The position numbers and the translations under genes were made by a program. DNA of 64,000 nucleotides from the NCBI GenBank assembly GCA_002917075.1, contig NTMA01000098.1, positions 62,001 through 126,000 of the forward strand, read 5' to 3'. Position 1 is the first letter of the stretch; each line of letters starts with the position of its first letter. The stretch comes from Hawksworthiomyces lignivorus. Taxonomy: Eukaryota; Ascomycota; Sordariomycetes; Ophiostomatales; Ophiostomataceae. The notes beneath the pieces are model-generated. The model searched no databases and was not told the DNA's origin. It saw only the letters and a program-made list of their open reading frames with translations. Shown here in pieces: positions 43,651 to 53,818 of the stretch.

Positions 43651-44220
43651 ATGATGCAATCAGTTACCGAGTCGCGTCATCTGGGACATTCGGCAGCTTA
43701 TGGCGGTGACAATAGCCCTACAAATAGTGGCAAGCACTCTCCAGATTCTCTCCAGACAAAACAAAGTCTGGATGACAAGCATCAAGAGCAGCAATTACTA
43801 CACCAACAAACTCAAGAATTCTTGCCCCGAAAAGAGGAGGATCACGCATCTACGCCAGCTGGGGCTGTGACGAGACAATTTGCTTTGAGGCCAGCTGGTG
43901 GTCAACAAAGCACCTCCGATTTTAGTTCCAGTATGGCCGTTGCAGAATTCACCGTTTCCGGCGCCAGATCCGGGCAGAATATAAGCAACCGCAGCGGCAA
44001 TGAAAGTAGCGCCGATGTTGGAAAAGGGACAGCGTCTTCGACGTCTGGCTGTCCCGGTTGTCGGAAGCGCCTTCAAGCAGATGGAGGTTATGGTGCCGGT
44101 CCAGGTACGAATCATTTTCCACCGTCTTTCACTCATCCCCCCCATACAACGATGACTCCCATCCCTTTATCCATAATCATGACCGCCGCCATCTCCTGCG
44201 CCGGCCTCGTATTGTGTTAG
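43651..44220 (+). CDS. Hypothetical Ser/Gln-rich protein (weak)
   Basis: An open frame of 189 codons from two adjacent ATGs that follow a strong pyrimidine tract, as in many fungal leaders. The product is polar and low in complexity (Gln/Ser/Asn-rich, with a CPGC pair near residue 135) and shows no domain. A donor-like GTACGA at 44105 and an acceptor-like TTAG at 44217-44220 suggest that the last part may be an intron, giving a short alternative C-terminus. The hydrophobic end (IIMTAAISCAGLVLC) would then be intronic. The frame length in A/C-rich sequence supports coding, but no family is recognised, so this could be non-coding. Confidence 0.4.
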   Translation: MMQSVTESRHLGHSAAYGGDNSPTNSGKHSPDSLQTKQSLDDKHQEQQLLHQQTQEFLPRKEEDHASTPAGAVTRQFALRPAGGQQSTSDFSSSMAVAEFTVSGARSGQNISNRSGNESSADVGKGTASSTSGCPGCRKRLQADGGYGAGPGTNHFPPSFTHPPHTTMTPIPLSIIMTAAISCAGLVLC

Positions 44221-45008
44221 CCCTCCCTATCTAGACGCATGCCCATGCTCTCGCCGTTGATCTCGTTCTGGCCACCGAGATGATCGCTGGCTTCTGCTCG
44301 TGATTTCTTCCGCAATTTGTCTTCTATAAGCAGATTCATAGCATTTTCAAGAAATGACCTGCAAGTCCAGCCTCAAAATCGCATCTCTTGACCCCTTAAT
44401 TGGCTGGGCTGCGTGGTTGGATTGTGCAGAGAGGAGCATCCTGACCGACTGTGGACATGCTTAAAAAGGAAGTTTTGATATTTCGGGATGTCGGCCGCTA
44501 AAAAGAACCCAATGCCGCTAAAACGAACTGAAAGAGAACATATCACAGCCCGTGTGCATGGGGAAAAGCTGGCTCACTGTGGAGGTCTCCGTTATTAAAG
44601 TATTGCTATATTGCAGTTAAAGCTGTATAGCGTGGAAATGGAGATCCTGGAGGGGCAAACACCAGCCGGAACCAAGGGGCTAAGAAATGCAACTAAAATC
44701 CAGACCGACGGTTTTATGATGGTACCAACTATGATATTGCGAGATCAGCGGCGACATTGGCGCAATAATTTTTAGCGCCCTGTTCTTCTACTTTGCCGTG
44801 CATTGTTTTCCTTCTAAAGCTGCTTCAAAGTCGCTCCTCGTCCCGGTACCACAATCTGCACAGAGATCTGCCGCCCCCAACACACCACACCGTTCCACCT
44901 CTCGTCCCGGACCTTCTCCCCCCTTCCTATACGCTGCCCCTGTTCTTGTCTCTATTTTCTCATCTATTGCCTTTGCTGTTCTAATTGCCTCCAGCCGCCG
45001 CAGAAGCT
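44221..45008. other. Intergenic: DUG2 upstream region
   Basis: No gene recognised. The last 200 bases are C/T-rich and probably form the DUG2 leader; the DUG2 frame is open a few codons upstream but only through a TTG. Confidence 0.5.
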
Positions 45009-47883
45009 ATGCCCACCGCCGACTCACCGCAGGCATGGCCTCCCTCCCTGGCCATGGCGGACGGCGAAGGCATCACACAGGGTCCCGTCCCCGATCGATT
45101 GCATGACCTAAAGCACGACAGCTCCGTTCTCGCCATTGCAGCCAGCGACGAATATATCTTTGCAGGCACTCACGACGGCGAGATCCTGATCTGGTCCCTC
45201 GACAGTTTCCAGCTGGTCAGCCGCATTCAAGCGCACAAACGAAGCGTCCTCTGTCTCTTCCTTTCCTCTCCTACGTCATCCTCTCCCACTCCTCGGGCAT
45301 CTTCGAAATTGCCCACCAGAACGACCGAACCCGGCCAAGACCAGCTCTTAATATCTTCCGCCGGAGATGCCACCATCAGCGTCTGGTCTCCCAAGACCTT
45401 CCAGCGGCTCTACGAGATCTATAGTTCATACGATGTCGGTGATATCTTCAGCGTCGCGTACTCTATCCAACACCAGATGGTATTCATCGGTGCGCAAGAC
45501 ACGACGATTCAATGGGTGAAACTCGATGATCCTCGACGGCGGGTTGCCCAAGACTCGGCCCAACATCCCGACAAGCGGCATCATCGCTTTTTTGATTCGA
45601 AAGCGGTCGGTGGCGCAACCACACCCCGTCGCAGCGAGGAGCGCTGGGGGCTGATTCCAAAGGCTCAGACCGTGCTAGAAGTGCATCCTAGTGCAATTCG
45701 CCAGTTCGCTCACTTTGGCTACATTTACAGCATGTTAATGGCAAGGGGTCCTGCACACACCCTAGGCGCCGACGAGGAAGTGCTCATCTCTGGCGGCGGT
45801 GATGGTACCGTCAAGCTATGGAAAATTGGACCTAAGGCGGACAGCCGCAACCAGAGCGACAGTCACGACAATGACGAGGACGGCAGCAGCAGCGGTGATG
45901 ACGACGAGACAGGTGGAAGCATCAATGAAGTCATGACCTTAGGAAACGATGACGCCATGTCAGTATTGTCTCTGGCTATTGACGGCTCTTTCCTCTACTG
46001 CGGTAAACTAGACGGCGTGGTTGAGCTCTGGGATCTTGACACGCGGCAGCGACTGCGTGTCATCAAGGCACACAACAGCGATGTCATGACACTGCAGATG
46101 AACTGGGGCTACTTGTGGAGCGCGTCCGCAAATGGCTTCTCGGCTGTATGCTCTGCCTTCTTCTCTTCCACCCTCGCCTCGATTCTTCTACATTCTGGTG
46201 CATATGCTAACTATCTTACAGAAACATAGCACGGTGCACTATGGCGGCGCCGTAACGCCTTCAGAAACAGTAAGCCAGAAGTACCAGTGTCTCAGCCGCT
46301 GGAAAGCACATGACGGCAAGATCCTTGCTTCCACTACAACCACGTTCAAGAGATCGCGTCTCTATATCACCGGAGCAAACGACGAGATCGTCAGCATATG
46401 GCGTGTGCCAGACCAATTCACAGCGGCTGAAGAAGAGGCGGAAGAGTCCGAAGATGTCATGTTGAAGAACTTGCGCGACTTTGTTTCGTACAAGACTATT
46501 TCGTCACGGCCCGAATTTGCTGAAGACTGCCATCGGGGCGCGACGTTTCTGTGCACTCTCTTCAAGCGACTCGGCGGCGAGGTCTTGATGCTGCAGACAC
46601 ACGACAAAAAGCACAACCCGGTAGTGTGCGCCAAGTTCGCCGGTAAACTGCAGCCACAAGAGAAGCGCAAACGGATTCTATTCTATGGCCATTATGATGT
46701 GGTAGCAGCTGACACGAAGAAGGGCAAGTGGTCCTCTGACCCTTTCACAATGAAGGGGATGAACGGTCACCTGTATGGCCGAGGAGTCAGCGATAACAAG
46801 GGCCCAATCATGGCGGCACTGTATGCCGTAACAGACCTGCTGCAAGATAAGAGTCTCGAGTCGGATGTCATATTCTTGATCGAGGGCGAGGAGGAGTCTG
46901 GATCTCGCGGATTCCAGGAGACTGTACGAGAGCATCAGGACCTGATTGGCCACATCGATTACATTCTGCTTGCCAACAGCTACTGGCTCGACGACGAGAC
47001 TCCCTGCCTGACGTACGGCCTCCGGGGCGTCTTACACGCGGCAGTGTGCGTCGACTCCTCTCACCCAGATTTGCACTCTGGTGTTGACGGCTCATACATG
47101 ATGGCAGAGCCTCTGTCCGACTTGACTTTGGTGCTATCTAAGCTTAAAGGCCCTCGCAACCGCGTTATGATTCCACACTTTTACGACAGCGTGCTTCCTC
47201 TGCGACCGGACGAAGAGGCACGGTTCGATGCTATCACCAGTATGCTCGTTCAGCGCAATCCAGAGCATGGCCCAGCTGAAGTTCTCAAAGCCAGCCTCAT
47301 GTCACGCTGGCGAGAGCCCAACCTGACTATCCACCGTTACAAGGTTTCTGGCCCTGACGGAAGTCTGGTCAGCTCTCATGCCTGCGCAAACATCAGCCTG
47401 CGTCTTGTGCCTGGTCAGGAAGTAGATGAAATCGTTGCCTCGCTCGAGGCATTCTTGACAGACGAATTTAACAAGCTCGAATCTACCAACAAGATCAGCA
47501 TCCATATCGACAACAAAGCTGAGCCATGGCTAGGTGACCCTGACAACTACATATTCCGGACGTTGGAAGAAGCCATCATTCAGGCATGGGGAATGGGCGA
47601 GAAGGAAGCGCTGCCACCAAAGAACGCAACCACGTACGACAACGAACAAAAGCAGCCACCAGCCCCTGGCATCTCTCCGTATAAAGCCCGCCGACCACTC
47701 TACATCCGCGAAGGTGGCTCCATTCCCGCCATTCGCTTTCTTGAGAAACAGTTTGGAGCACCTGCTGCTCATCTGCCCTGCGGGCAGGCCAGCGATGCTG
47801 CACATCTTGACAACGAACGACTGCGGGTAGTCAACCTGATCAAAAGTCGTGAAATCTTTAAACACGTGTTCCAGAAACTATAG
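45009..47883 (+). CDS. DUG2: Dug2, glutathione-degradation complex subunit (WD40 + M20 peptidase)
   Basis: Two exons, 45009-46145 and 46222-47883, with a 76-bp intron (GTATGC...CAG) inside the WD40 part, restoring SASANGFSAKHSTVHYGG; 932 residues. Residues 1 to about 430 are a WD40 propeller (EYIFAGTHDGEILIWSLDSF, EEVLISGGGDGTVKLWKI, FLYCGKLDGVVELWDLD), with an acidic Ser/Asp insertion. From about residue 450 a metallopeptidase M20 domain follows. Its metal and catalytic residues are visible in ILFYGHYDVV, GRGVSDNKGP, LIEGEEESGS and a late ASDAAHLDNE. This fusion is diagnostic of Dug2, which with Dug3 forms a cytosolic amidotransferase-like complex that opens the gamma-glutamyl bond of glutathione. 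No missing catalytic residue seen. Confidence 0.94.
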
Positions 47884-49907
47884 GTACACTTGCTTTGTTT
47901 TGCTTCAGCGAATTGCGGGAAAAGGAGTTTAAAAAAAAAAGTCAGAAAAAGAATGAAAGGGAAAAGAGTGTACTGGCGTTAAGAGATCGTAGACAAAATC
48001 TGAAGTAAGAAACGGACCAGGGCCAGAAGGGCTACCCTGTAACATTCGTCTATTGTAAACTACCTAGCTGATTGCTCATTTTAGTATGCTCAGGTTTCTG
48101 TACGAGTAACGAAAAAATCGGATAGTGAAGGGGGAAATATCATTGGTACAGACATCATTGCGTATGTACCGTGAAGGATGCCAATACGAAGGATTTGTTA
48201 GACCAGCAAATTCTGCACACATGACTTGCCCATCATCCATAGCTCCTGGATCTCCATTTCCCGTTCTTTTCTTAGAATATGGTGAGGAAGCCAAAACCGA
48301 GGTTTGCCGTGATAACTTCTATTATTATTTCACCTGCCTTTCTGATTTGATTTGTTATGTCAGTGAGACAACATGTATCCTGCCACGACATACATGACGA
48401 CTCTTTACATTCGTCACCGAGATGACCAAGGCCATCAAAGGTGATGACTATGTGGATATACTTGATAAATTGGATTCTCTCTATTTTTTTTTAAGAAAAA
48501 AAAAAAGCCGCGGCCTCCGAGCTGTATTTGCTAGATGATAAAAAAAAAATGAAATATAAGAATCATACTGCTGGCATAAGCGTCTCGTATTGATACTACA
48601 AGTGCGATTCTGACATTGTCTCTCGAGATGCTCCTCTGCGACTGAATTTTTACGTAACTGTTCGCGTAAGAGTCCATGCTCGCCGTAATTTTCCCAGTCA
48701 AGAATGACTATTTCTCGTCTTTCTCCGACTCTCTTATGGCAGCCAGCGCAGACTCATCTCAGCCGTGCTCACGATGAGGTGTTGACACTAATAACGAAAC
48801 TGACGGATGAAACACCTGCACGGGACCGTCGGTTGGCATTAATTTGGTAAGATATACCTTAAACAAGTGTTTCTTGGCTCTGCAGCGTAAAAGTATTGCT
48901 TAGGGCAGAACGAGCCTTGGCGGTCCTCTGGCCAACCAGCTGGGTCAGGGAAACGGCCCCAGCGATGTGGGTTGGAAGGCTCGTGTCGGGTTGCGTAAAA
49001 GGACTAGTAGGCGTGGTCTATGTGAAGTGGCTGACAGAAATAGAAACTGGTGGAGGAAACGAACGTTGCATTCATAGCTCTGCTAATAAGACAGTGGCTT
49101 CGGTCTAAGCTAGTACTCGTACAAGTACAGTAGGTGCTGTAAGAAGCCGTGGAGCAGCAGAAAGGAAGCTCTGCTGCGCATTCCGGGAGCTTGGCGTTCC
49201 GAGCAGCAGCGTGGCCTCTCCATTGGTCGGAAGCATGCAGCACGCAAAATAAGGTTTTGTCTTGGCGTGGGTTATTCTTAACTCTAAATCTTTGTAAGGC
49301 AACTCGGCGCCCAGCATCAGCCTGCGAAAGAGGCTGTGCAAACTTCGGCCCATCTGTATTCCATGTCTTCTCCCAAAGCTTCCGCCAATGCGATTGCTCG
49401 GTTCCCCAACGCCCCCCTTGGCAGACAAGCCACAAGCAAAAATAACACAGCACTAATCCTTTTCCTTCTCACGCTAGCACCGCAGAGGGTGAGATGCTGT
49501 ATTAGTGAACCAGGAGCTTGGGGCATCGAGTTGCAACGGTACTGCGATGCATCCGATGTGGCACTAAAATTCCCACCGCCACAGAGGAAGATCAACTGCA
49601 ATGTGAGATTGTGTGAGATCCGACGCCTCAGTGTTCTGCAATGCTGGGAATGGAAGTCTTAGACTTCTTTTTTTTGCTTCTCTGGAATTCCTATATAAGT
49701 CGAGGATCCGTCGACCATGAAGTCGATAATGTTTTCCTCCATCTCATCATCATCAGCATCACAATCATCTCAATCACAACAATCCAACACTACAACACAA
49801 ACACATCTATTTCCAACATCTCAGCTTTATCAGCTTCATCTCGCTTCAAAACAATCTTCTTCATACATCTCCAACAGTTTTTCTTCAAAACACCCACATC
49901 TTTCAAA
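47884..49907. other. Intergenic stretch, about 2 kb, with cupredoxin promoter
   Basis: No gene recognised. Contains A and T tracts (T9 followed by A11 near 48483-48506). The right 200 bp form a TCA/CAA-rich leader typical of strongly expressed fungal genes. Confidence 0.5.
49692..49699 (+). promoter_or_regulatory. TATA box of the cupredoxin gene
   Basis: TATATAAG, about 215 bp before the start codon, followed by an unstructured A/C/T-rich leader. The position and the leader composition fit a core promoter of a highly expressed gene. Confidence 0.6.
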
Positions 49908-50462
49908 ATGTTCGCCAAGTCCTCCATCGTTATCCTGGCTGCTGCCGCCGGCTTCGCTGCCGCTGCTCCCACTGCCACCTCTGCCGATCTGGCCTCCCGC
50001 ACCGTTCCCCAGACTGGTGTCACCCACACCGTCGTCGCCGGCCTCGGCGGCGCTCTGGTCTTCGACCCCGACAATGTCGTCGCTGAGGTCGGCGACATTG
50101 TCGAGTGGCACTACCTGCCCAAGAACCACTCTGTCGCCCAGTCCAGCTTCGGCGAGCCCTGCAACCCGCTCAGCACCGGCAACGGCTTCTTCTCGGGCTT
50201 CCAGCCCATCGCTGAGGGCCAGGCCCCCGACGTCTTCCAGATCGTCGTCCAGGACACCAACCCCATCTGGTACTACTGCGCCCAGACCAACGGCAACCAC
50301 TGCCAGAAGGGCATGGCTGGCGTGATCAACCAGAACTTCAACTCGCCCAACACCCTGTCTGCCTACAAGGCTGCTGCTGCCCTCACCGGTGTCTCTGGCA
50401 TCCCCCCTGCTGTCCAGGGCGGCTGGGTCATCCCCAACCCCAACCCCCTCGGCGGCTTCTAA
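49908..50462 (+). CDS. Secreted cupredoxin-domain protein
   Basis: Intronless, 184 residues from ATG 49908 in the context TTTCAAAATG. The frame is open upstream to 49641, but that segment is A/C-rich leader. A signal peptide covers about residues 1-20 (AAAAGFAAAAPTA). The plastocyanin-like domain contains all four type-1 copper ligands: His in KNHSVAQSSF, Cys in WYYCAQ, His in GNHCQKGM and Met in the same segment. FDPDNVVAEVGDIVEWHY is the typical opening strand. The C-terminus is Pro/Gly-rich with no GPI signal. Fungal proteins of this kind are often called 'extracellular serine-rich' or phytocyanin-like; their redox partner is unknown. Strong codon bias towards C suggests high expression. 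Confidence 0.92.
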   Translation: MFAKSSIVILAAAAGFAAAAPTATSADLASRTVPQTGVTHTVVAGLGGALVFDPDNVVAEVGDIVEWHYLPKNHSVAQSSFGEPCNPLSTGNGFFSGFQPIAEGQAPDVFQIVVQDTNPIWYYCAQTNGNHCQKGMAGVINQNFNSPNTLSAYKAAAALTGVSGIPPAVQGGWVIPNPNPLGGF

Positions 50463-51223
50463 GTCTCTACACCAGTTTAGAGGCTGAGGCATTTACATTT
50501 CCTTGATCTTTTCCTTTTTCTTTTCTTTTTTTCTCATCTTTTCCTTTGTCTTCTTTCTTTGGTCTTGCATACACTTTTCTTTCTTTCTTGTCGGGAATCT
50601 TGCATAGCATTTAGATCCATAGATATTGTGGTGCATTGGTTTCTCCAGAGGGGCATTTGCATTGGGTGGCTATACGGAAGCATGCATGGATTACATTTTG
50701 CATAGGAGGGCGCTTGGTTTCATTACATATAACTACGTAGCATAACGGTTGCATCACTTTCCTTTCACACAAAAATTTACATTATATTGGGATACATGAC
50801 TGCTCTGCTCTACGCGATCGATCATCTTTAACTTTCACGCTTGTACTCGCAACACTTCAGGTGGTGAGAACTAACTGAAGTGAATCTTGTAGGATCTTCC
50901 TCTAGGAGTTGAAATCAAGCCGAGGCTCTAGCTAATAAGTAAAAGTGGATTCGCTCCACATTTCTAATCGGGGTGACCACCAGTTCCTGCGCCCATAATA
51001 AAACAAGACAATTCACATGGAACACATAAGAGGCACGATAAGAGCTTGCCAGATACAAAACGACTTTTGCTCCGTATACCAAATGGACAGGAAACGGGAG
51101 ACGACATCACGTGTGGTCAATGTTCAATTTCTATAGTCCAGGGATTACACACTCGGGAGGCTCTCTCTTTACTTTTCAGGGCTGTCTGAGACATTCCGCC
51201 TTTTTTTTGTCCTGCCTTGACAA
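50463..51223. other. Convergent 3' region
   Basis: T/C-rich trailer of the cupredoxin gene, then sequence before the stop of the minus-strand hydrolase. One GCTCCGTATACC motif near 51069. No gene recognised. Confidence 0.5.
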
Positions 51224-52894
51224 TTAGCTCCTAAAGATGGCGAGCTGCTCGGAGCAGATGGACTCGTCATTTTCCTTGAAAAACTCCTCGCCGGCCGGTC
51301 GGACGCCGTCGAACCCCCAGCGCAGCTTTTCGATGCGCCCGCTCATGCCCGCCGCGAAGGCAATGCGATGAAAGTCGGGCGCCCACTGGGGGTAGATGGT
51401 CCTGCGCGTCTCTGCGTCGCGGTCGCAGTTCCAGGCGAAGACGTCGTAGTTGTAGTGGTAGAGGTCATAGCAGACGAACGGAAAGCCCTGCGTGGTCATG
51501 CGCAGCATTCCCTGCCCGGCGGGGGCGACGTCGAGGAAGAAGTTGCCGATTGCGTTGTAGTAGCGCCCCGCGTACTCGGCCAGCGCGCGCGGCCGCGTGC
51601 CCGGGACGCGCTCCGCGTCCAGGATCTTCTGGGTGCTGCCGTGGTGGCTCAGTGAGTTGGCGGCGGCCTTCTCGGCGAGGCCGACAAAGTCGTTGCGCTC
51701 CGGGCTGTCGAGGACCACCTCCACGAGGTACTGCGCGATCCAGTCCGGCGCATCGCAGAGCGCAAAGGTGTTGCTGAGCACAATGATGCCCGTCTGCGTC
51801 TCGGGAAGCAGGTACACGCTGCTGAGCGCGCCGGCCATGGCGCCGTTGTGATAGACGAGTTGGACCGGCTTCTGGAGGCCCCTGGCGACGATGGGAAGGC
51901 CGCTGGGCGACTCGTACGCGTTCACGCCGACCAGGCCGCCCCGGCCCGGCAGCTGCGTCACGACCCACCCCAGACCGTAGTGGGAGTCGTCGTCGATGGC
52001 AGCGCGGGGGCCCCACACATATTGCGTATCAAAGAACGGCGACCCATCTGTCTTGGGCTCGCCGGACAGCCTCTGCTTGTCAGCCGCCTCCAAGAGGGCT
52101 TTGTAGTATGCAAGAAGATCGGTCAGCGAGCTCTTGGCGGCGCCCGCACCGGCCAAAACGCGGCCGGACCGCAGGGGAGGACACGGGACGGCCAGTGGCG
52201 ACCGGTCGGTAAGCGTCATGTAGCTCTTGACATGGTTGTCCTGGGCCGGATCGCCAAACGTCATGGACTGCAGGCCGAGAGGATCGTAGAGCAGGCTCTT
52301 TGTGCACTGCTCGATGCTCTCGCCGCAGACCCGCTCGAGAATCTCGCCGGCGAGAGCGTAGCACCAGTTGCAGTATGACATCTTGGAGCGGAACTCGAGC
52401 TGCGGCTCGAGCAGCCCCACAATCTTGGCCGTCTCTGTCTTGGGCACGAGGAGCTGCTGGTGCTCCTGCACCCAGTAGCCGTTGCCGGTGGGGAGGCCCA
52501 TCCGCATTGTCAGCAGATCCTCAATGTTGGCCTCGGTCTTGAGCTGCGGCAGGCGCGCAACGGTAGAGGGATCAGTGTATTCTGGCACAAGGTCTCTGAG
52601 CGGCGTCGTCCAGTCAAGCTTCTCCTGAAAGACAAGCGAGGCGAACGAGGCCGCCACCATGGCCTTGCTCATGGAGCCGATGTGGTAGGTCGAGCCCCCG
52701 TCAGGGGCGATCTTGTTGTCATAGTTGCGGTACCCAAAATGGTCCTCATGGACGACCCTACCGCCATGGATAACACCGATGGAGAGTCCAACGGTGCCCG
52801 TGACATCGAATATGTTGGATATGGTAGTCCGAGTCTCCTCGCTGGAGAGGCGCTCGAGGACGCTGGCAAAGCCGTTGGGCTTGAGAATCGTCAT
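51224..52894 (-). CDS. Serine beta-lactamase/penicillin-binding-like hydrolase
   Basis: Intronless, 556 residues. The class C beta-lactamase fold shows its three active-site motifs: Ser74-x-x-Lys77 in HIGSMSKAMVA, Tyr174-x-Asn176 in SYCNWCYALAG, and HNG in VYHNGAMAG. A C-terminal extension of about 150 residues (AEYAGRYYNAIGNFFLDV) resembles the lipocalin-like domain of related fungal proteins. No signal peptide is obvious, so an intracellular esterase, transacylase or peptidase role is likely. Fungal relatives include acyltransferases of polyketide clusters, but antibiotic hydrolysis is not implied. It is divergent from the NB-ARC/TPR gene across about 0.9 kb. Confidence 0.9.
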   Translation of the reverse strand: MTILKPNGFASVLERLSSEETRTTISNIFDVTGTVGLSIGVIHGGRVVHEDHFGYRNYDNKIAPDGGSTYHIGSMSKAMVAASFASLVFQEKLDWTTPLRDLVPEYTDPSTVARLPQLKTEANIEDLLTMRMGLPTGNGYWVQEHQQLLVPKTETAKIVGLLEPQLEFRSKMSYCNWCYALAGEILERVCGESIEQCTKSLLYDPLGLQSMTFGDPAQDNHVKSYMTLTDRSPLAVPCPPLRSGRVLAGAGAAKSSLTDLLAYYKALLEAADKQRLSGEPKTDGSPFFDTQYVWGPRAAIDDDSHYGLGWVVTQLPGRGGLVGVNAYESPSGLPIVARGLQKPVQLVYHNGAMAGALSSVYLLPETQTGIIVLSNTFALCDAPDWIAQYLVEVVLDSPERNDFVGLAEKAAANSLSHHGSTQKILDAERVPGTRPRALAEYAGRYYNAIGNFFLDVAPAGQGMLRMTTQGFPFVCYDLYHYNYDVFAWNCDRDAETRRTIYPQWAPDFHRIAFAAGMSGRIEKLRWGFDGVRPAGEEFFKENDESICSEQLAIFRS

Positions 52895-53818
52895 GCCGGT
52901 GTTGATCGATGTACTGGGGTGGAAGCGCGATCGTCAGATCAGTGTAGAAATTCTGCCGCGGTCTGTCTAGTCTGTGAGGAAGAAATTGTCTTCGACCGCA
53001 TTGTTTGAGCAACGGGGACAGAAAACTTAAGACCTCCAGGTGTGGTGAGAATATTTCAAACAATCTGCACCACCATGCGGGGAAGGGAAGCTCCTTGCAA
53101 TCAGCAGAGCCGCGTGGGAAATCCTGCGCAGCACTGACTTGAGTATCGACGCACAACCTGCCGTGCCAACTTCAGAGGGCAGATGGCCGTTTCTTGGTGC
53201 TTGTGCAAGGTAGCGGAACGCCGGAAGCCGCCCGGTTAAGTTCTTGTTTGAACATGAGAGGTGACAAGGGATACTTTTGCACCCTACCTTTTTGTATATC
53301 TGCACTTTCGACCCTCACCGATAAACGTTCCATGTCTCAAAATGCAACCAATACGACGGCGCCACGGTGGGTTGTGCTTGGAGCAAGGGTTTTTTGGGCA
53401 CGAAGTCAGGTATTCGTACCACCCACCGGCTCGAGCCCTCGAAAAGACGTAGCACATTGCTTCCTGCATCACCAAGACCATAAGAAAACAAGCAGGATGC
53501 ACACACTAACCACCAGCCACAAGTTTCCCTATATTGTCGGGCGTAAATGGCGTGATTCTTTTTTACCGGGATAATGATGTCGGTCTATCGGATCAACCTT
53601 TCTTGGGGCATACGTCGGGTTGCCCAGGACTGGTATGCTGCTTGGTTGCCTTGTCGCCTTGTTTCAAGTGAACGACCTAGGACCCTGCTGCGGCGCCGAA
53701 AAAACTACATATGGAAATCTATTTTGTCCAACGGTCGTTGGATGAAATGGCTAAAGCTGGAGATGGCTGATGAGAATGCATATCCTCCACCGGCATAGTC
53801 ACCAACAGAGTACAGATC
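52895..53818. promoter_or_regulatory. Divergent promoter region between hydrolase and NB-ARC/TPR gene
   Basis: 924 bp between the two start codons. Plus-strand frames at 53194-53574 and 53574-53798 carry no recognisable domain, and I found no convincing upstream exon that would give the NB-ARC protein an N-terminal effector domain. Confidence 0.45.

Noticed and set aside
49641..49907. N-terminal extension of the cupredoxin frame
   Set aside because: The extension is the A/C/T-rich leader, and the signal peptide begins exactly at the internal ATG 49908.
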